From contig JAPTOF010000016.1 in NCBI GenBank assembly GCA_028554755.1, positions 756,501 to 820,500 of the forward strand: 64,000 nt of DNA. Direction: 5' to 3'. The notes beneath the pieces were generated by a model. The model saw only the letters and a list, made by a program, of their open reading frames with translations. It searched no databases and was not told where the DNA came from. The position numbers were made by a program, and so were the translations under genes. Of this stretch, positions 32,601-43,550 are shown piece after piece. Every line of letters starts with the position of its first letter. Positions within the stretch are counted from its first letter, which is position 1. Source of the DNA: Cordia subcordata (taxonomy: Eukaryota; Streptophyta; Magnoliopsida; Boraginales; Cordiaceae).

Positions 32601-35073
32601 AGTAAAATAAACAACTTAACTTTTACAAATGTGCAACATGTTGCAACGAGTGTTTGAAGAAATTTTGTCCTATGCCAGGAAACTATATATTTAAAATAGA
32701 CCACAATATGAATCTCACAGAGTCACAGACATCCTTGATGTTCTTAGGAGCTGCGCAAAATCTAATAGGTAAACAATTTTGCTGTCTTAACAAACCTGTA
32801 GTTCACCTCGAGCTAATGCAGGTTTTAAAATGTTAGCAGCGTCAATTGCGCCCTCTGCTGCTCCTGCTCCAATCAACGTGTGAACTTCATCAATGAAAAG
32901 TATAATGTCATCACTTTGCTTGATTTCCTCCATCAACTTCTTGAGCCTTTCCTCAAACTCTCCTCGATACTTTGTCCCAGCCACAAGGCGTCCCATGTCT
33001 AGGGTTATAACCTACAGATCACCCAAATCAAAGAAACATTAGAAGAATATTAGGTGCTAAATCCAAATTAGTTTGCACTCCACCTAGATGTTATGTTAAC
33101 AACAGTTGATATTTGTCTGTGCATGATGTGTGCAGTCTCCCAAATTCCAAAGATCAAACTACCAGCAATACAGTTCAACCAAGATTTTGAAAGATGAACT
33201 GTTATCAACTACAATTCACAAAATGATTTTTGAGGTAATAAAGACAAGGGGGGTTTGAAAGCTCTCTACTTGCACAATGTTAGCTGTCTCCTAGTGGACA
33301 TAGAATTTACAAATTTTCGAATTAATGCCCTTTAGTGTGGAAAACTCCATATTACAAGTCAAGACTTTAAATTTTGGCCATACAAGTTCCCATAAAAGAA
33401 ATAGAAATTTGCCCAGTAGATGAACAGGGAAGTCCGAAGCCCTGCGTTATACATGTTCATGATCTTTCATGAAAACATTGATAACCAATTTGTCATGGTG
33501 TTGGATTATTGAGATGATTTCAGGTTACACTATTCACGTGAAATAGCAGCTCAAAATTATATACTATTTACCATTCAGAACTTTGATCAAAATTAGCTTA
33601 CCTTCTTCCCCTTGATTGTTTCAGGAACGTCACCACTGGCAATTCGTTGAGCAAGCCTTTCAGCAATAGCAGTTTTTCCAACACCAGGCTCTCCAATAAG
33701 GCATGGATTATTTTTTGTTCTCCTACCCAGTATTTGGGTTACACGCTCAATTTGCTCCTGCCTTCCTACAACAGGATCCAATTTTCCCTAAATTTGAAAG
33801 AGAATATTCAAGGCATTTAATCATAGGTAGTTACTAAAATTAAACACTATAAGACTTGGAAGTTACCTCTTCAGCCAGCTTTGTCAAATTAGTACCATAC
33901 TCTTCCAGTGTAGCCATTTTGTTGCTTGAAGTTCCACCTCCGCCACCAGGACTGACAGCTTCTGCACTTTCACCCACCATTCTGATTACCTGCTAGGCCG
34001 AAGGAAACAAAAAGATCACCAGTCTTGATGTCAGATTCAATCAAGGTGACCACAAAGAGTAATGGAGAATTGGAGAATTGGAGAATATAACAAGTAGAAT
34101 ATTTGTTGCTGTTCTCGCCTGTGTGCGGATGTTACTTGCATCAGCACCCAAACTCTCCAGGACACGAGCTGCCACACCTTCCCCCTCCCGAAACAATCCC
34201 AGCAACAAGTGCTCAGAACCAATATAGTTGTGGCCTGAAACGACCAAATGAAATTACATTTGAACTCAGTAACTTAGCTTTCCCCCCATTTTACCACTTC
34301 AATAAGAGACCAAACGAGTGCAAGGAGAGAAGATGATATGGAATATATCCAACTATATGTACAAGTCTTCAACTCAAGTGTCCATTTTACAATGAAATCA
34401 TATGATATCTCTCTTATATCAATAAGTCAAAGGTTTTTATAGCAAGTTGCAAAAGTGACCATGAGCTGCTTAAGAAAAAGACCAAGGACGGAAACAACAT
34501 ACCAAGTTGCCGAGCTTCTTCCAAAGATAGTTCTAAAACACGCTTTGCACGAGGGGTAAAGGGGATTTCCACAGCGACAAATCCACTACCCCTTCCAATT
34601 ATTTTCTCAACCTCAACACGAGCATCTTTTAAATTTATTCCCATGGACTTCAGGACCTTGGCAGCAATGCCAGTTCCCTCACCAATAAGACCTAGCAAGA
34701 TCTGCTCTGTGCCAACAAAGTTGTGCCCAAGCCGTCTTGACTCCTCTTGTGCAAGCATTATGACTTTTATTGCTTTCTCAGTGAAACGCTCAAACATGGC
34801 TTTAGGTACAATTCGGCTACCTTTTCTTTGCCTAACAGGGGCCACAGCGGCCACCTTTGATTGGAGAGTCTGACCAGATTTAAGCACTCTATCTAAGGCA
34901 TGGGATACTCGTAATCCAGAAAACTCTTGTATCCTAAGAGGAGGTGTTCGCGTGCTATAGAGCATTGTCACTGTTCTTTTAGACTTCTCAGACCCTTTTG
35001 ATTGCCCATTTCTTTTAGTAGCAGCAGCAAATGAATAAGAGAAACTAATAGAATTACCCAAAGCACCAGCCAT
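29611..35073 (-). CDS. CLPC: Plastid CLPC, Hsp100 AAA+ chaperone of the Clp protease
   Basis: Nine coding exons (minus strand order 34503-35073, 34119-34234, 33867-33989, 33602-33787, 32796-33011, 32077-32294, 31237-31312, 31059-31148, 29611-30798) give 927 residues, the usual CLPC length. After a Ser/Thr/Arg-rich plastid transit peptide (about 90 residues) come two Clp N repeats. The first AAA domain has Walker A GEPGVGKT near residue 302 and Walker B ILFIDEVH near 370. A UVR/M segment lies near 500-540. The second AAA domain has Walker A GPTGVGKS near 645 and Walker [11 protein letters not shown]. The IGF loop that docks onto the ClpP ring is present ([10 protein letters not shown]), and so is [13 protein letters not shown] unfolds substrates for the stromal Clp protease and acts with the inner-envelope import machinery. 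The intron after the second exon starts with GC rather than GT. Confidence 0.96.
33990..34118 (-). other. CLPC: GC-AG intron in CLPC
   Basis: Exon 2 must end CGCACACAG to give the family sequence NIRTQ followed by VIRMVGES from the next exon. The intron then begins GCGAGAACAG and ends CCTAGCAG. The phase (0) and flanking protein fit only this junction. GC donors are a small minority class in plants and normally need a strong CAG|GC context, as seen here. Confidence 0.88.
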
Positions 35074-35090
35074 GACTGCCTTCAAAAGAC

Positions 35091-35773
35091 CTATATTATG
35101 GAAGAATAGCAATTAGATATCTACATAGTAAAGAAGAGGAAAGAAGATCTCAAGAATTAATCTCTACATCCATATACACATGTCCCATGGAATTTAACTT
35201 AATGAGAGCTACAAGACCAAATATCAGGTAATATACGTCAGAAATTCTCAAACGTAAAATCATATCATGGTCAAAATCACTGGTATTGAAGGCAAAATGA
35301 ACCAGAACTAATTAGTTTTAGAACCCTTCTTGAAAAAAACCCATCTTTTTATAATCATTACAACCTCAATATGCATATATACACGTATACACTAACCAAA
35401 CAAAAAACCCACATATTAATATCTCCAAAAACTTGCACCTTCAGCTACTCAATAATGTGCATTCAAAATAAAGATTGCACTTTACAATAAATTTTGATAA
35501 ATTAACACACACCCACATAGACATTCACCTCAATTAACAAGTGAAGAATAGAATAATGCCTCGTGAAGAATCAAATAAACTAACAATGCCACCTCAAAAA
35601 CCGAAACTTTCATCGATAGATAATATTGATACGCAATAAAGATCGTACTTTTATTACAAAACAATGATATAATTATGATACATTGAACAGAAAAAGATAC
35701 CTACATGTAACAACTCAAATAAATAGAAAACTTGAAGACAACCACAATGCCCTAATTTCAAGAAAAGATTTAC
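35091..35773 (-). other. CLPC: CLPC leader intron
   Basis: Donor TATTCAG|GTAAATC at 35774/35773 and acceptor ATAATATAG|GTC at 35091/35090, minus strand, 17 bases upstream of the start codon. A TATATATATA motif at about 35846-35855 could be the TATA box. Leader introns are known in plant CLPC genes. Confidence 0.65.
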
Positions 35774-36736
35774 CTGAATAATAACGTTAAGCTTCCTTAG
35801 GAAAGATTGAGGTTTTTATGGGGGGATGGTGTTAGGTGTAGTGTGTATATATATAAGAGTGAAGTCTGTTTATTTATATGTATACTAGTGCTTGTCCTGT
35901 ACAAATTACAGTGGACTGCGAATTTAATTTGTTTAATACTTTAACAATAATTTATATTATTATTTTTAAATTAATGTGTTTACTTTTCTTACATAATAAT
36001 AGAGAATAACGTTTGTCTTATGTTTTGGTCTAAGCTTCGCAATAGCGTTTTATTTTATTTTTTTTATTTTTATAAGTTTTTCAAGGAAGTTTTTCTTGGT
36101 GTAAATCATGCAAGGAAAGGTTTTCTACATGTATTAAAATTTTATGGGTATGTTGCCTTAAAATTTTCTGGGTATATAGCAACATATCGTTATCGTTTTG
36201 TGGTCAGGCATAAATATAATATTAGCCTTTAAAGGCCAAACGCCCCATTGTGATGAAAAAAATAAGACATGTATGTCGCATTTATTAACTCTGTTTATTT
36301 TAATTAACAAAAAAAAAAAAAGCAAAAAAACTACAATGCCTTCCAATAAATACAAAACCTAGAAGCATCAAACATGCCTCGGATCGCAAAATCCCCAACT
36401 CAACTTTCAAACCCTAGTTTTGAAAACTCATTTGAGCTGCAATCGCGATCTTTTTTTTTTTTTTTTTAAACTTTGATGAACTTCGGGTCTTTGAAGATTC
36501 CAAGAGAATGCTACTGCAACCATTAATGGACGAAAAAGATTATACACACACACACACAAAGAGAGCGAGAGACAGAGAAAACTACAGAAGTATCTCTCTG
36601 ATTTTTTGTAATTGAGATCTGGAATTAAGATTTGGATTTGAAAAAAAATGTTGTAAAAAGTGTGGGGCCTCGAGATTTTTTTTTTTTCCTCTTCTGAGCA
36701 AAAGCTAGAATTTGATTTTTTTTAATTAGTGATAAG

Positions 36737-36895
36737 ATGGAGGTTCAAAAAGTTGAAGTGGTTCATCAATGGCGGCAAAGAGAATGTGATACACAGAGTG
36801 CCAAAAGAATCAGGCACCAAATATTGGAGGCTGCAATGAAGCTCTCATATGTGCAAATGAATCTATTTAGTATGGTATACGAAGTAGATCAATAG
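36737..36895 (+). CDS. Candidate small ORF, 52 residues, unknown
   Basis: ATG follows a leader-like stretch (36540-36630) with CA repeats, GAGAGCGAGAGACAGAGAAA and short CT runs, of the kind seen in plant 5' UTRs. The product is polar and helical (MEVQKVEVVHQWRQREC, then SAKRIRHQILEAAMKLSY) and ends in TAG. No family was recognised. It may be the first exon of a decayed or captured gene, or chance. Confidence 0.2.
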   Translation: MEVQKVEVVHQWRQRECDTQSAKRIRHQILEAAMKLSYVQMNLFSMVYEVDQ

Positions 36896-38363
36896 GTATA
36901 AAATAATTATTCTTTAATTTCTTTCATTATTGTGTTTCAAATATTTGGGGGTTTTATTTTACAAAAATGAGATTAATATGGTTATTGTTTTGTCAAGAAT
37001 ATGGTTAATTTATAAAATCATACTTGAATTCACTTTTTTTTTAAATTTAATATATATATATATATAATGGTTAAATACATTTCTCATGCTCTTTTCTTAC
37101 TTTATTTATAATGAGTAAAAAGGGAATTTCGGTCATAACATGAGCAACTTTTAGTAATTTGATGGTCTTTTATTTAAATACTTGCATAAGTGGAGCTTGT
37201 TTGACACCTCTTGGAACGTGTTTGACACCTCTTGTAAAATTTGACAGAAAATTTAACAGACGGATAACATGTTTTATTTTTTAACACAATAGGGGATTTG
37301 GTGCTTATTTTTAAATCACAAAGACTAAGCATATATTTATACCTAACCACAAGGGACTATGGTTCTATTTACCCAACTTTTTTATTAGACCAAGTCACCA
37401 TAAAACACCAAGCCGTGGAGCCTACTTATAGCAACTTGAGCAAAATATAAACTTTATTTTCCAATTGCTACATAAGCAATAGTTATTTATTTTCACACAC
37501 ACACACATATATATGTATATGTATATGTATGTATAAATCACCCAAAATCTGAAATTGCTATTGAAATCTATGATTGCAGTTGTTGTTGTAGTTACGAGAA
37601 GTTATTTTATTGTTTGGTAAAAAATATAATTGCTGTGTGAAAAAAAAAAAAGTAGTTAGTAATTTGTTTGGTTAAAATTATTGTTTAGTTTTGCTTGCTG
37701 GGAGAAAAAGTGGGATTTGTGTTCAGTATGCCGCGCTATGGCTGAAAGCATTGTCTATGATTTAATATTTTAAACTTTTATAATTTATAAAATTTTTAAT
37801 TGTTTTGTGATTTTTTAATTTTTTTCAAATTTTAACTTTTATTTTTTAAAATTTAAAATTTTTGTTTTTATTTTTAAAATTTAAATTCTTAGTATCTAAC
37901 ATTTAATATTTAGCGTTTAATTTTTAAATTTTATTTTTTAATTTTAATTTTTTATTTATATTTTTTAACTTTTAATTTTTATTTTTAAAAATTTTAATTT
38001 TATTTAAGTAATGTGTTTAATCCTTAATAGTAAATGAATATGTTGCAATTGTTATAATTAATAAATTGTAAATATGTAAACCTACTGTTTATAAAATGCA
38101 GTTTGAGAAAAGCAGTATAATTAATACTTTTTTCCAAAATTCTGTTTAGAGTCTCTTCAGGGGTGAAGTTAGACTTTAGAAGTAAGAGGGGTAAAACTAT
38201 AAAATTATATTACTTATAAAATAAGTCTTATATATAACACAATCTTATATATAAAGCAAAAGGGAACACTGTGCCTTTTAACCCTACTTTTATAAGGGAT
38301 CAAATTTAGATTTTCAAGTTTTTAAATAATTTTTTACACAATTTTTCTTTTTTAAATTGTTTT

Positions 38364-38380
38364 GGGGGGGGGGGGGGGGG
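38364..38380 (+). repeat. Run of 17 G followed by G-rich tail
   Basis: Seventeen consecutive G, then AGGAGTGTGAGGGGGG. It can form G-quadruplexes on the plus strand. It sits inside a degenerate repeat-like stretch and may be a sequencing or assembly weak point. Confidence 0.9.
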
Positions 38381-38699
38381 AGGAGTGTGAGGGGGGCAAA
38401 TTGTCCTACTTCTTATATATGTAGGTTAGCTCTCTTAAAACTCAAGTTTTGTCAACAACCAAACCAAACACCCCATGTAAATTTTTTTTGGCAAAACTTG
38501 TTTTTTTCCTGTAAGCCTCAGCACCAAATAGGCTAATAGAGAGTTAAGACCCAACTGAATGGACATTGAGCAAGTATATGATTAGTGGGGGAAATAAGAT
38601 GATAGTGGCATTTAACAATAGTTATTATATGGATATAGATAAAGATATAGATGTGTTTGTCCTCTACGTTTGCATTGTTGTTTCTTTTTCATAACAAAA

Positions 38700-38703
<4 letters not shown>

Positions 38704-38731
<28 letters not shown>
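38704..38731. repeat. (TA)n microsatellite
   Basis: About 14 TA units in AT-rich intergenic DNA. Confidence 0.95.
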
Positions 38732-39095
38732 TGGTAAAAAACGTGTTTATATAAAAAAGAAAAACGAAAACAATACAAATGGATCCTAAAAACCACCAAC
38801 TTTAATGAAGTGTATTACTTTTACTCTCTACATATTCTTTATGAGTCTCGTAAGACTTTAATAACTATTCGTTTTAACTCAACAAGACGGTGTTCGTAAC
38901 TTATAAATGTATTTATTGAAATTATTTGAAAAAAAAAAAAGGAACAAAACAGAAAATATGAAAGTAACTAATTCTGATATCAAATAAGTGCTCAAAATCT
39001 TTTGTAAATACTTAAGATTATGTATTTTTTAAAAATATATCACTATGCATGCCAATTGATTCTAATTTACTTTTGACCAAAAAAGAAGAGTTTAA

Positions 39096-39143
<48 letters not shown>
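39096..39143. repeat. (TG)n(TA)n compound microsatellite
   Basis: About six TG units run directly into about 17 TA units. Confidence 0.95.
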
Positions 39144-39145
<2 letters not shown>

Positions 39146-40424
39146 TCAAAACATATTTTTGTTATCACTTTTTGAGTTAATCTTGGACAGAGTCGGGGCC
39201 CAAATTTTTGCCAAAAGAAATTGGGCGGCCCACCTTTATATTAGATTTTTGATCCGAACCGTCGGTTTCTTTATTTTCTAGTCCTTCTTATCTAGAGCAA
39301 AGAAATAAGTTTTTTTTTCTCTTTTTATTTTTATTTTTTGTTCTTTGTTACCTTTTGCTCTGGCAAGATTACAATGAAGTGATGTTGATTTTGGTAGTTG
39401 GAGTAATTTGTTTTGGGAATAAATAAGGGTTTAGTTCTTTTAGTTACAATATGATATGAAAAAAGAAAGGAAAAAAAAAGGAAGAAGAAGAAGAAATCGA
39501 ACCAAGTAGGCACTAAAGTATGTATCAGGAGAATTTAAGGACATTGACTATGGATGTGTTCTTTTTACGATTTATGATATCGTATATAATGATCTAATTA
39601 CTTTTGGGCCCATAAAATTATTCTATAAGCATGAGCAATAAAGAAACCAAAGAATGGTATTTTCTTTTTCTCTCTCTTTTTTCTTTTACACTTGTGGAGA
39701 TTTCAGAAGTAGCAATTGTTCCAGTTCAAATGGCATTGGGAGAAAAAGAAAAAAGAAAAACATGGCATCCTCCTTTTCTTTCACAAGGAGGTAGTATCTA
39801 GTTCAACTGGAAATTATCTTCACTAAGGAAACCCCTCTAACGTCTTCTCCAATCGATCTTCTGATATTGTAAGGTGATTTTTCAAAGACATACATTTTAA
39901 AAAATAGAGTAAGTCTAAACTTTGACAGTCAATCTATTCATTTGTTCGCTTCTCTATAGATATATGAAAGTTGAAACCTGCGAAAAATTGATTATTATTC
40001 TACATTCAACCACAAATGACATGACAAATTTAAAAAATTGACTCGAACTATTAACCATTACACAAGGACTTGTAAATTAATTTCAATCTCAAAATTTCTT
40101 TTTTGATTTCAAATTTAAATTCTCTCGTAATCCATAGTGTTCACCCCTCTTCTGCTGCTTCTCCCAAGTTGATGATTAATGTATCAACTATTGAGTGGCC
40201 TAGCTCACGAGATATAGGGGAGGTAATAAAGGCTGTCCCCCTTGATATCAGAAGCACCAATTTCTGCACGGCAACAACTTATTGGAAAGATATATATCAT
40301 CCATTACTCTCTTCAATCTTTGGCATTTCTTGTCTTCTTGGATCATTTTACTCATTTATTACTCTTTTAAATATTTACACCAACACCACTTTAAATAGCC
40401 TATGTTATGCTACTGGATTAAAAG

Positions 40425-40649
40425 GACCCGTTTGAATTGACTTTTTTTAAAAATATTTTTTTAACACTTTTGAAAAACAACTTTTTTGAAAAGTTAAAAA
40501 TTTGGGCTTCTAAAAACTGCTATATTTAAGTTTTTTTCAGAGTTTTAGTTTTTTTTAGAAGACAAATCAAATAGTTATTGCAAATTTAATGTAATTTTTT
40601 TTTAAAAATATTTTTCTTAAAAAAATAAAAAACCAATCCAAACATGCTC
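40425..40649. mobile_element. MITE, family with RGNCCNGTTTGRATTG ends
   Basis: Left end GGACCCGTTTGAATTGACTT. Right end, read inward, GAGCATGTTTGGATTGGTTT. The interior is made of A/T blocks. The same end sequences occur at 55925-56128 and 63662-63866 and, partly, at 19150 and 20634, so this is a family. Confidence 0.65.
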
Positions 40650-40813
40650 TAAAATTACACCAAGTTACTCCACTTTGTCTTTTGTCATTTTAACGCGTTA
40701 CATCATTGTCCGCATTCATTTCCTGTTTTCTCCGGGTTTTTGCAGTAATTTTGATATCTTGATAGAAAAAATTTGCCAGTATGTTACTCGTCAACTATCT
40801 AATGTTAGGGATT

Positions 40814-41220
40814 AAGAGAGTGTTTAGCTTTATTTATAAGTAGGTCAAAACTTTTTATAAACAGAAAAAAAAATCACATGTTGGGTAAAATCTACTTATA
40901 GACAAGTTTTACTTGTTTATACGCAGGTTTTAAAAAAAACACCCCTTACTGTCTTTTACCTGCATATGAATAAGATGGTTTTACGAAATGAAAAGATATC
41001 TCTATTTTTTAAAAAAAGAAAAGCAACACTTTTCTACTTTAATAAAGGATCTTTTAGTTATTGTAACAAATAATATTATTTATAAGTACATATTTGTCAA
41101 ACATCTTAGTAATTTATAAGCATATTTTATCTAAACACTTTTCTATTTATTTGTCATTTATTTATAAACATCAAAAGTTACTTATAAGCAACTTAAAGAA
41201 AGAGCTAAACAACACTCTTG
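40814..41220. mobile_element. MITE, about 407 bp
   Basis: Imperfect terminal inverted repeats: left AAGAGAGTGTTTAGCTTTAT, right read inward CAAGAGTGTTGTTTAGCTCT. Sub-terminal ACTTATAAG-type motifs appear in both halves. No coding sequence. Confidence 0.65.
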
Positions 41221-43001
41221 AGTCCCTATCTAACTAGAAAAGATAGATCATGCACATGAACGGATGAGTTTCGTTTAATTCATGTAATCGATCCGAATAA
41301 ACGAGCAGGGGAAAAGTGGGAAGTAACCGTTGAACAAACAAATCCTTAAAAAAAAAAAAAAGTAAATAAAAAAAAGGCTGCTGCTGGAAGTGGATGGAGA
41401 AGGGCCCAGAGAATTAAGATTCTGATTGGGCATTTGATGCGAGGTTGATCGGACGGACAGGCCCCGCTCACGGGAGACTTGGCTCCGCATCTCTCAAAGT
41501 TAAAGACAATGGTGAAAGTGATGGAATGGACGGGCTTATAATATTACGAGCAAGATTTAATAACGATAAATTATACATTTTTATTAAAATAAGAAATTTA
41601 AACACCTCAAAGATATCTTAGTAGTAAAGGCGTGGGAAGAACACAACTCGTGCATGATTTGAGCCGCAATTGCTGCTATCAGATTGAAAATGCCCTAGTT
41701 TACGTGGTCAAATAGTTTTGGGGAGGATTATTACACTGAAATTTATTAGTTGGTAATCGAATTTAGTAGCATCCACAAAAAAAAAAAAAAAAAGAAACTT
41801 AACAGCGTTTGAATCTTGCATGATCATGCAGCTTAGACGAGCTTCAACTAGGGCATGGAGGCTATAATGAGAAGTTAGAGCTGGAGTAGCTAGCTTATTA
41901 GAGCCGTGTTTTTTCATGTTAAACTTCCAATGATATCAATTAATTGATACGTATGTTTTCTTCTTATACACTAATACAAGGAAAAGAATTGGTGAGTTCT
42001 TTAGAATTTGCATCTATATTTAAATTTTGGGATACAAAATTTTATTTAAAAAGAGTCGTGGTTCAAGCAAGTTAAACAAAAACACTAGAGGGAAACAATC
42101 ACTATGATCTTAGCATCTCTCCAAAATTATTTAAAATCAAAATGATAAGTTCAAAAATATAATTTGTGCTAGTCGTTTTAAACGAATACATTTAAGATCC
42201 AAGATCATTCTTTTTAAATTTATAACATGATAAAATCCAGAACCTCTATAGGCTAAGCAAGAGGATTGAGGATTCACAAGAAGCAGCATGTTGGTCCTGA
42301 ATTGGATGTTACTTTTTCAACAGAAAGGTTTTTTTTTTTTTTTTTAATTTGTCCTCTTTCTCTAATTAGCTAATTGCTAATGATTACATTTCTACCTAAT
42401 TATAGTTAAAAAGAAAAAAGAGTGGCAAGAAGGAGCATACCTAGTCCATAATCTGATGTGGGTCTGTTAAGCAAAATTCATCCTTTAAAACTGTAAAAAG
42501 TTTTATTCATGGCCGTTACGTCATCATCACACATAAATGAGAAAGCGAACACGTGTCATGATCGTTACACGTAATAACATGCCACACGATCATTAAGCTA
42601 TAAGCGTTCGAAAAACTTTTTCATAAAAAAATAATATTACAAGGTAATTAACAAATTTTAGTATTCCATAATAATAGCATACAACTAACCAAGTACAAAA
42701 ACATCCACCATCAAGCTTAGCATGTTTAAAATTTCTTTAAAAAAAAAAATTAGTGTCATTATATACCATTTCATAATTAGATAAGCAACCCTCTTTTTAA
42801 TAGAGTTAATCAACTTTCAAACAAAAAGTTCATATAATATATATACTAAAATCATAAGCCCAGAAAGGGGCCCTGTGCTTAGGCTTCTTTGTACATTCCA
42901 AACTATATTTTCTCGATGTTGTGAGGTTAGAAATTTGTTCTATTATAGAGAAAATAACTATCATAAAACTTCAATTTATTGGCCAAATATCTAAATCTTA
43001 G
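41221..43001. other. Intergenic DNA upstream of ICE1, no gene seen
   Basis: AT-rich. At about 41603-41660 on the plus strand is a SINE-head-like stretch (GATATCTTAGTAGTAAAGG, then CAACTCGTGCATGATTTGAG) related to the SINE at 28990-29160. Otherwise nothing recognised. Confidence 0.45.
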
Positions 43002-43227
43002 CATTCTTTTCTTTTCCCTATTTTTTTATATAAGAGAAATTTAATTAGCGGAGTCTGACCATCGGACATCCAACAAAACTTGACCACTAATTAAAAAACT
43101 TTGGATTGAACAACCGATTCTAGAATCCAACTATTAAGTTAGTCACGACACTCAAAAATGGAGATCGAACTCAGTTCTTGAGCCATGTTTGGACCTACTT
43201 CTTGTCACTTGAACATCTCTAGAGTTC
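43002..43227 (-). mobile_element. SINE with 9-bp target-site duplication
   Basis: Flanked by AAATCTTAG at 42993-43001 and again at 43228-43236. On the minus strand it starts GAACTCTAGAGATGTTCAAG, has a B-box-like GAGTTCGATCTCC, a body block GTGGTCAAGTTTTG shared with the SINE at 63.3 kb, a CTAATTAAATTTCTC block and an A-rich end. It is about 320 bp upstream of the ICE1-like start codon. Confidence 0.75.
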
Positions 43228-43550
43228 AAATCTTAGTACGTATTCTTTAATCTTTAAATTAATGATACTAATTCAACACATAATACTACTTACACACCCC
43301 GATCAATCTGGTCCAATACTAACTTGAGATAACTACGACTATTATTTGTATAACACCAGTCTCGCTCACGACAATAAGTAACCACGACAGCTGTAATAAC
43401 AAAACGTTGGAAGCTTATATATGTGTCCCACTGCTTACCTCAACACCTTCTCGTACGTCATTTTTTCTTGTGACAATCTCTCAGTCTATCATAAACAGTC
43501 TCCTCAGCTTACAATACTTTGCAAGAACGGGAGAGATTGAAAGAGAAAAG

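Larger units (their letters stand above)
35860..40424. other. Gene-poor AT-rich region
   Basis: Holds A/T runs, TA microsatellites, a long G run and one small candidate ORF, each listed separately. At 37200-37240 there is a short tandem copy of GTTTGACACCTCTTG. The 37.78-38.03 kb stretch is nearly pure A/T low-complexity sequence. No conserved gene was recognised. Confidence 0.5.

Noticed and set aside
40103..40435. 110-codon open frame before the 40.4-kb MITE
   Set aside because: Hydrophobic, AT-driven composition, runs into the MITE end, and no family was recognised.
43407..43550. N-terminal extension of the ICE1-like protein
   Set aside because: The open frame upstream begins with TTG, not ATG, and does not resemble the family. 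[13 protein letters not shown] at 43551 does.
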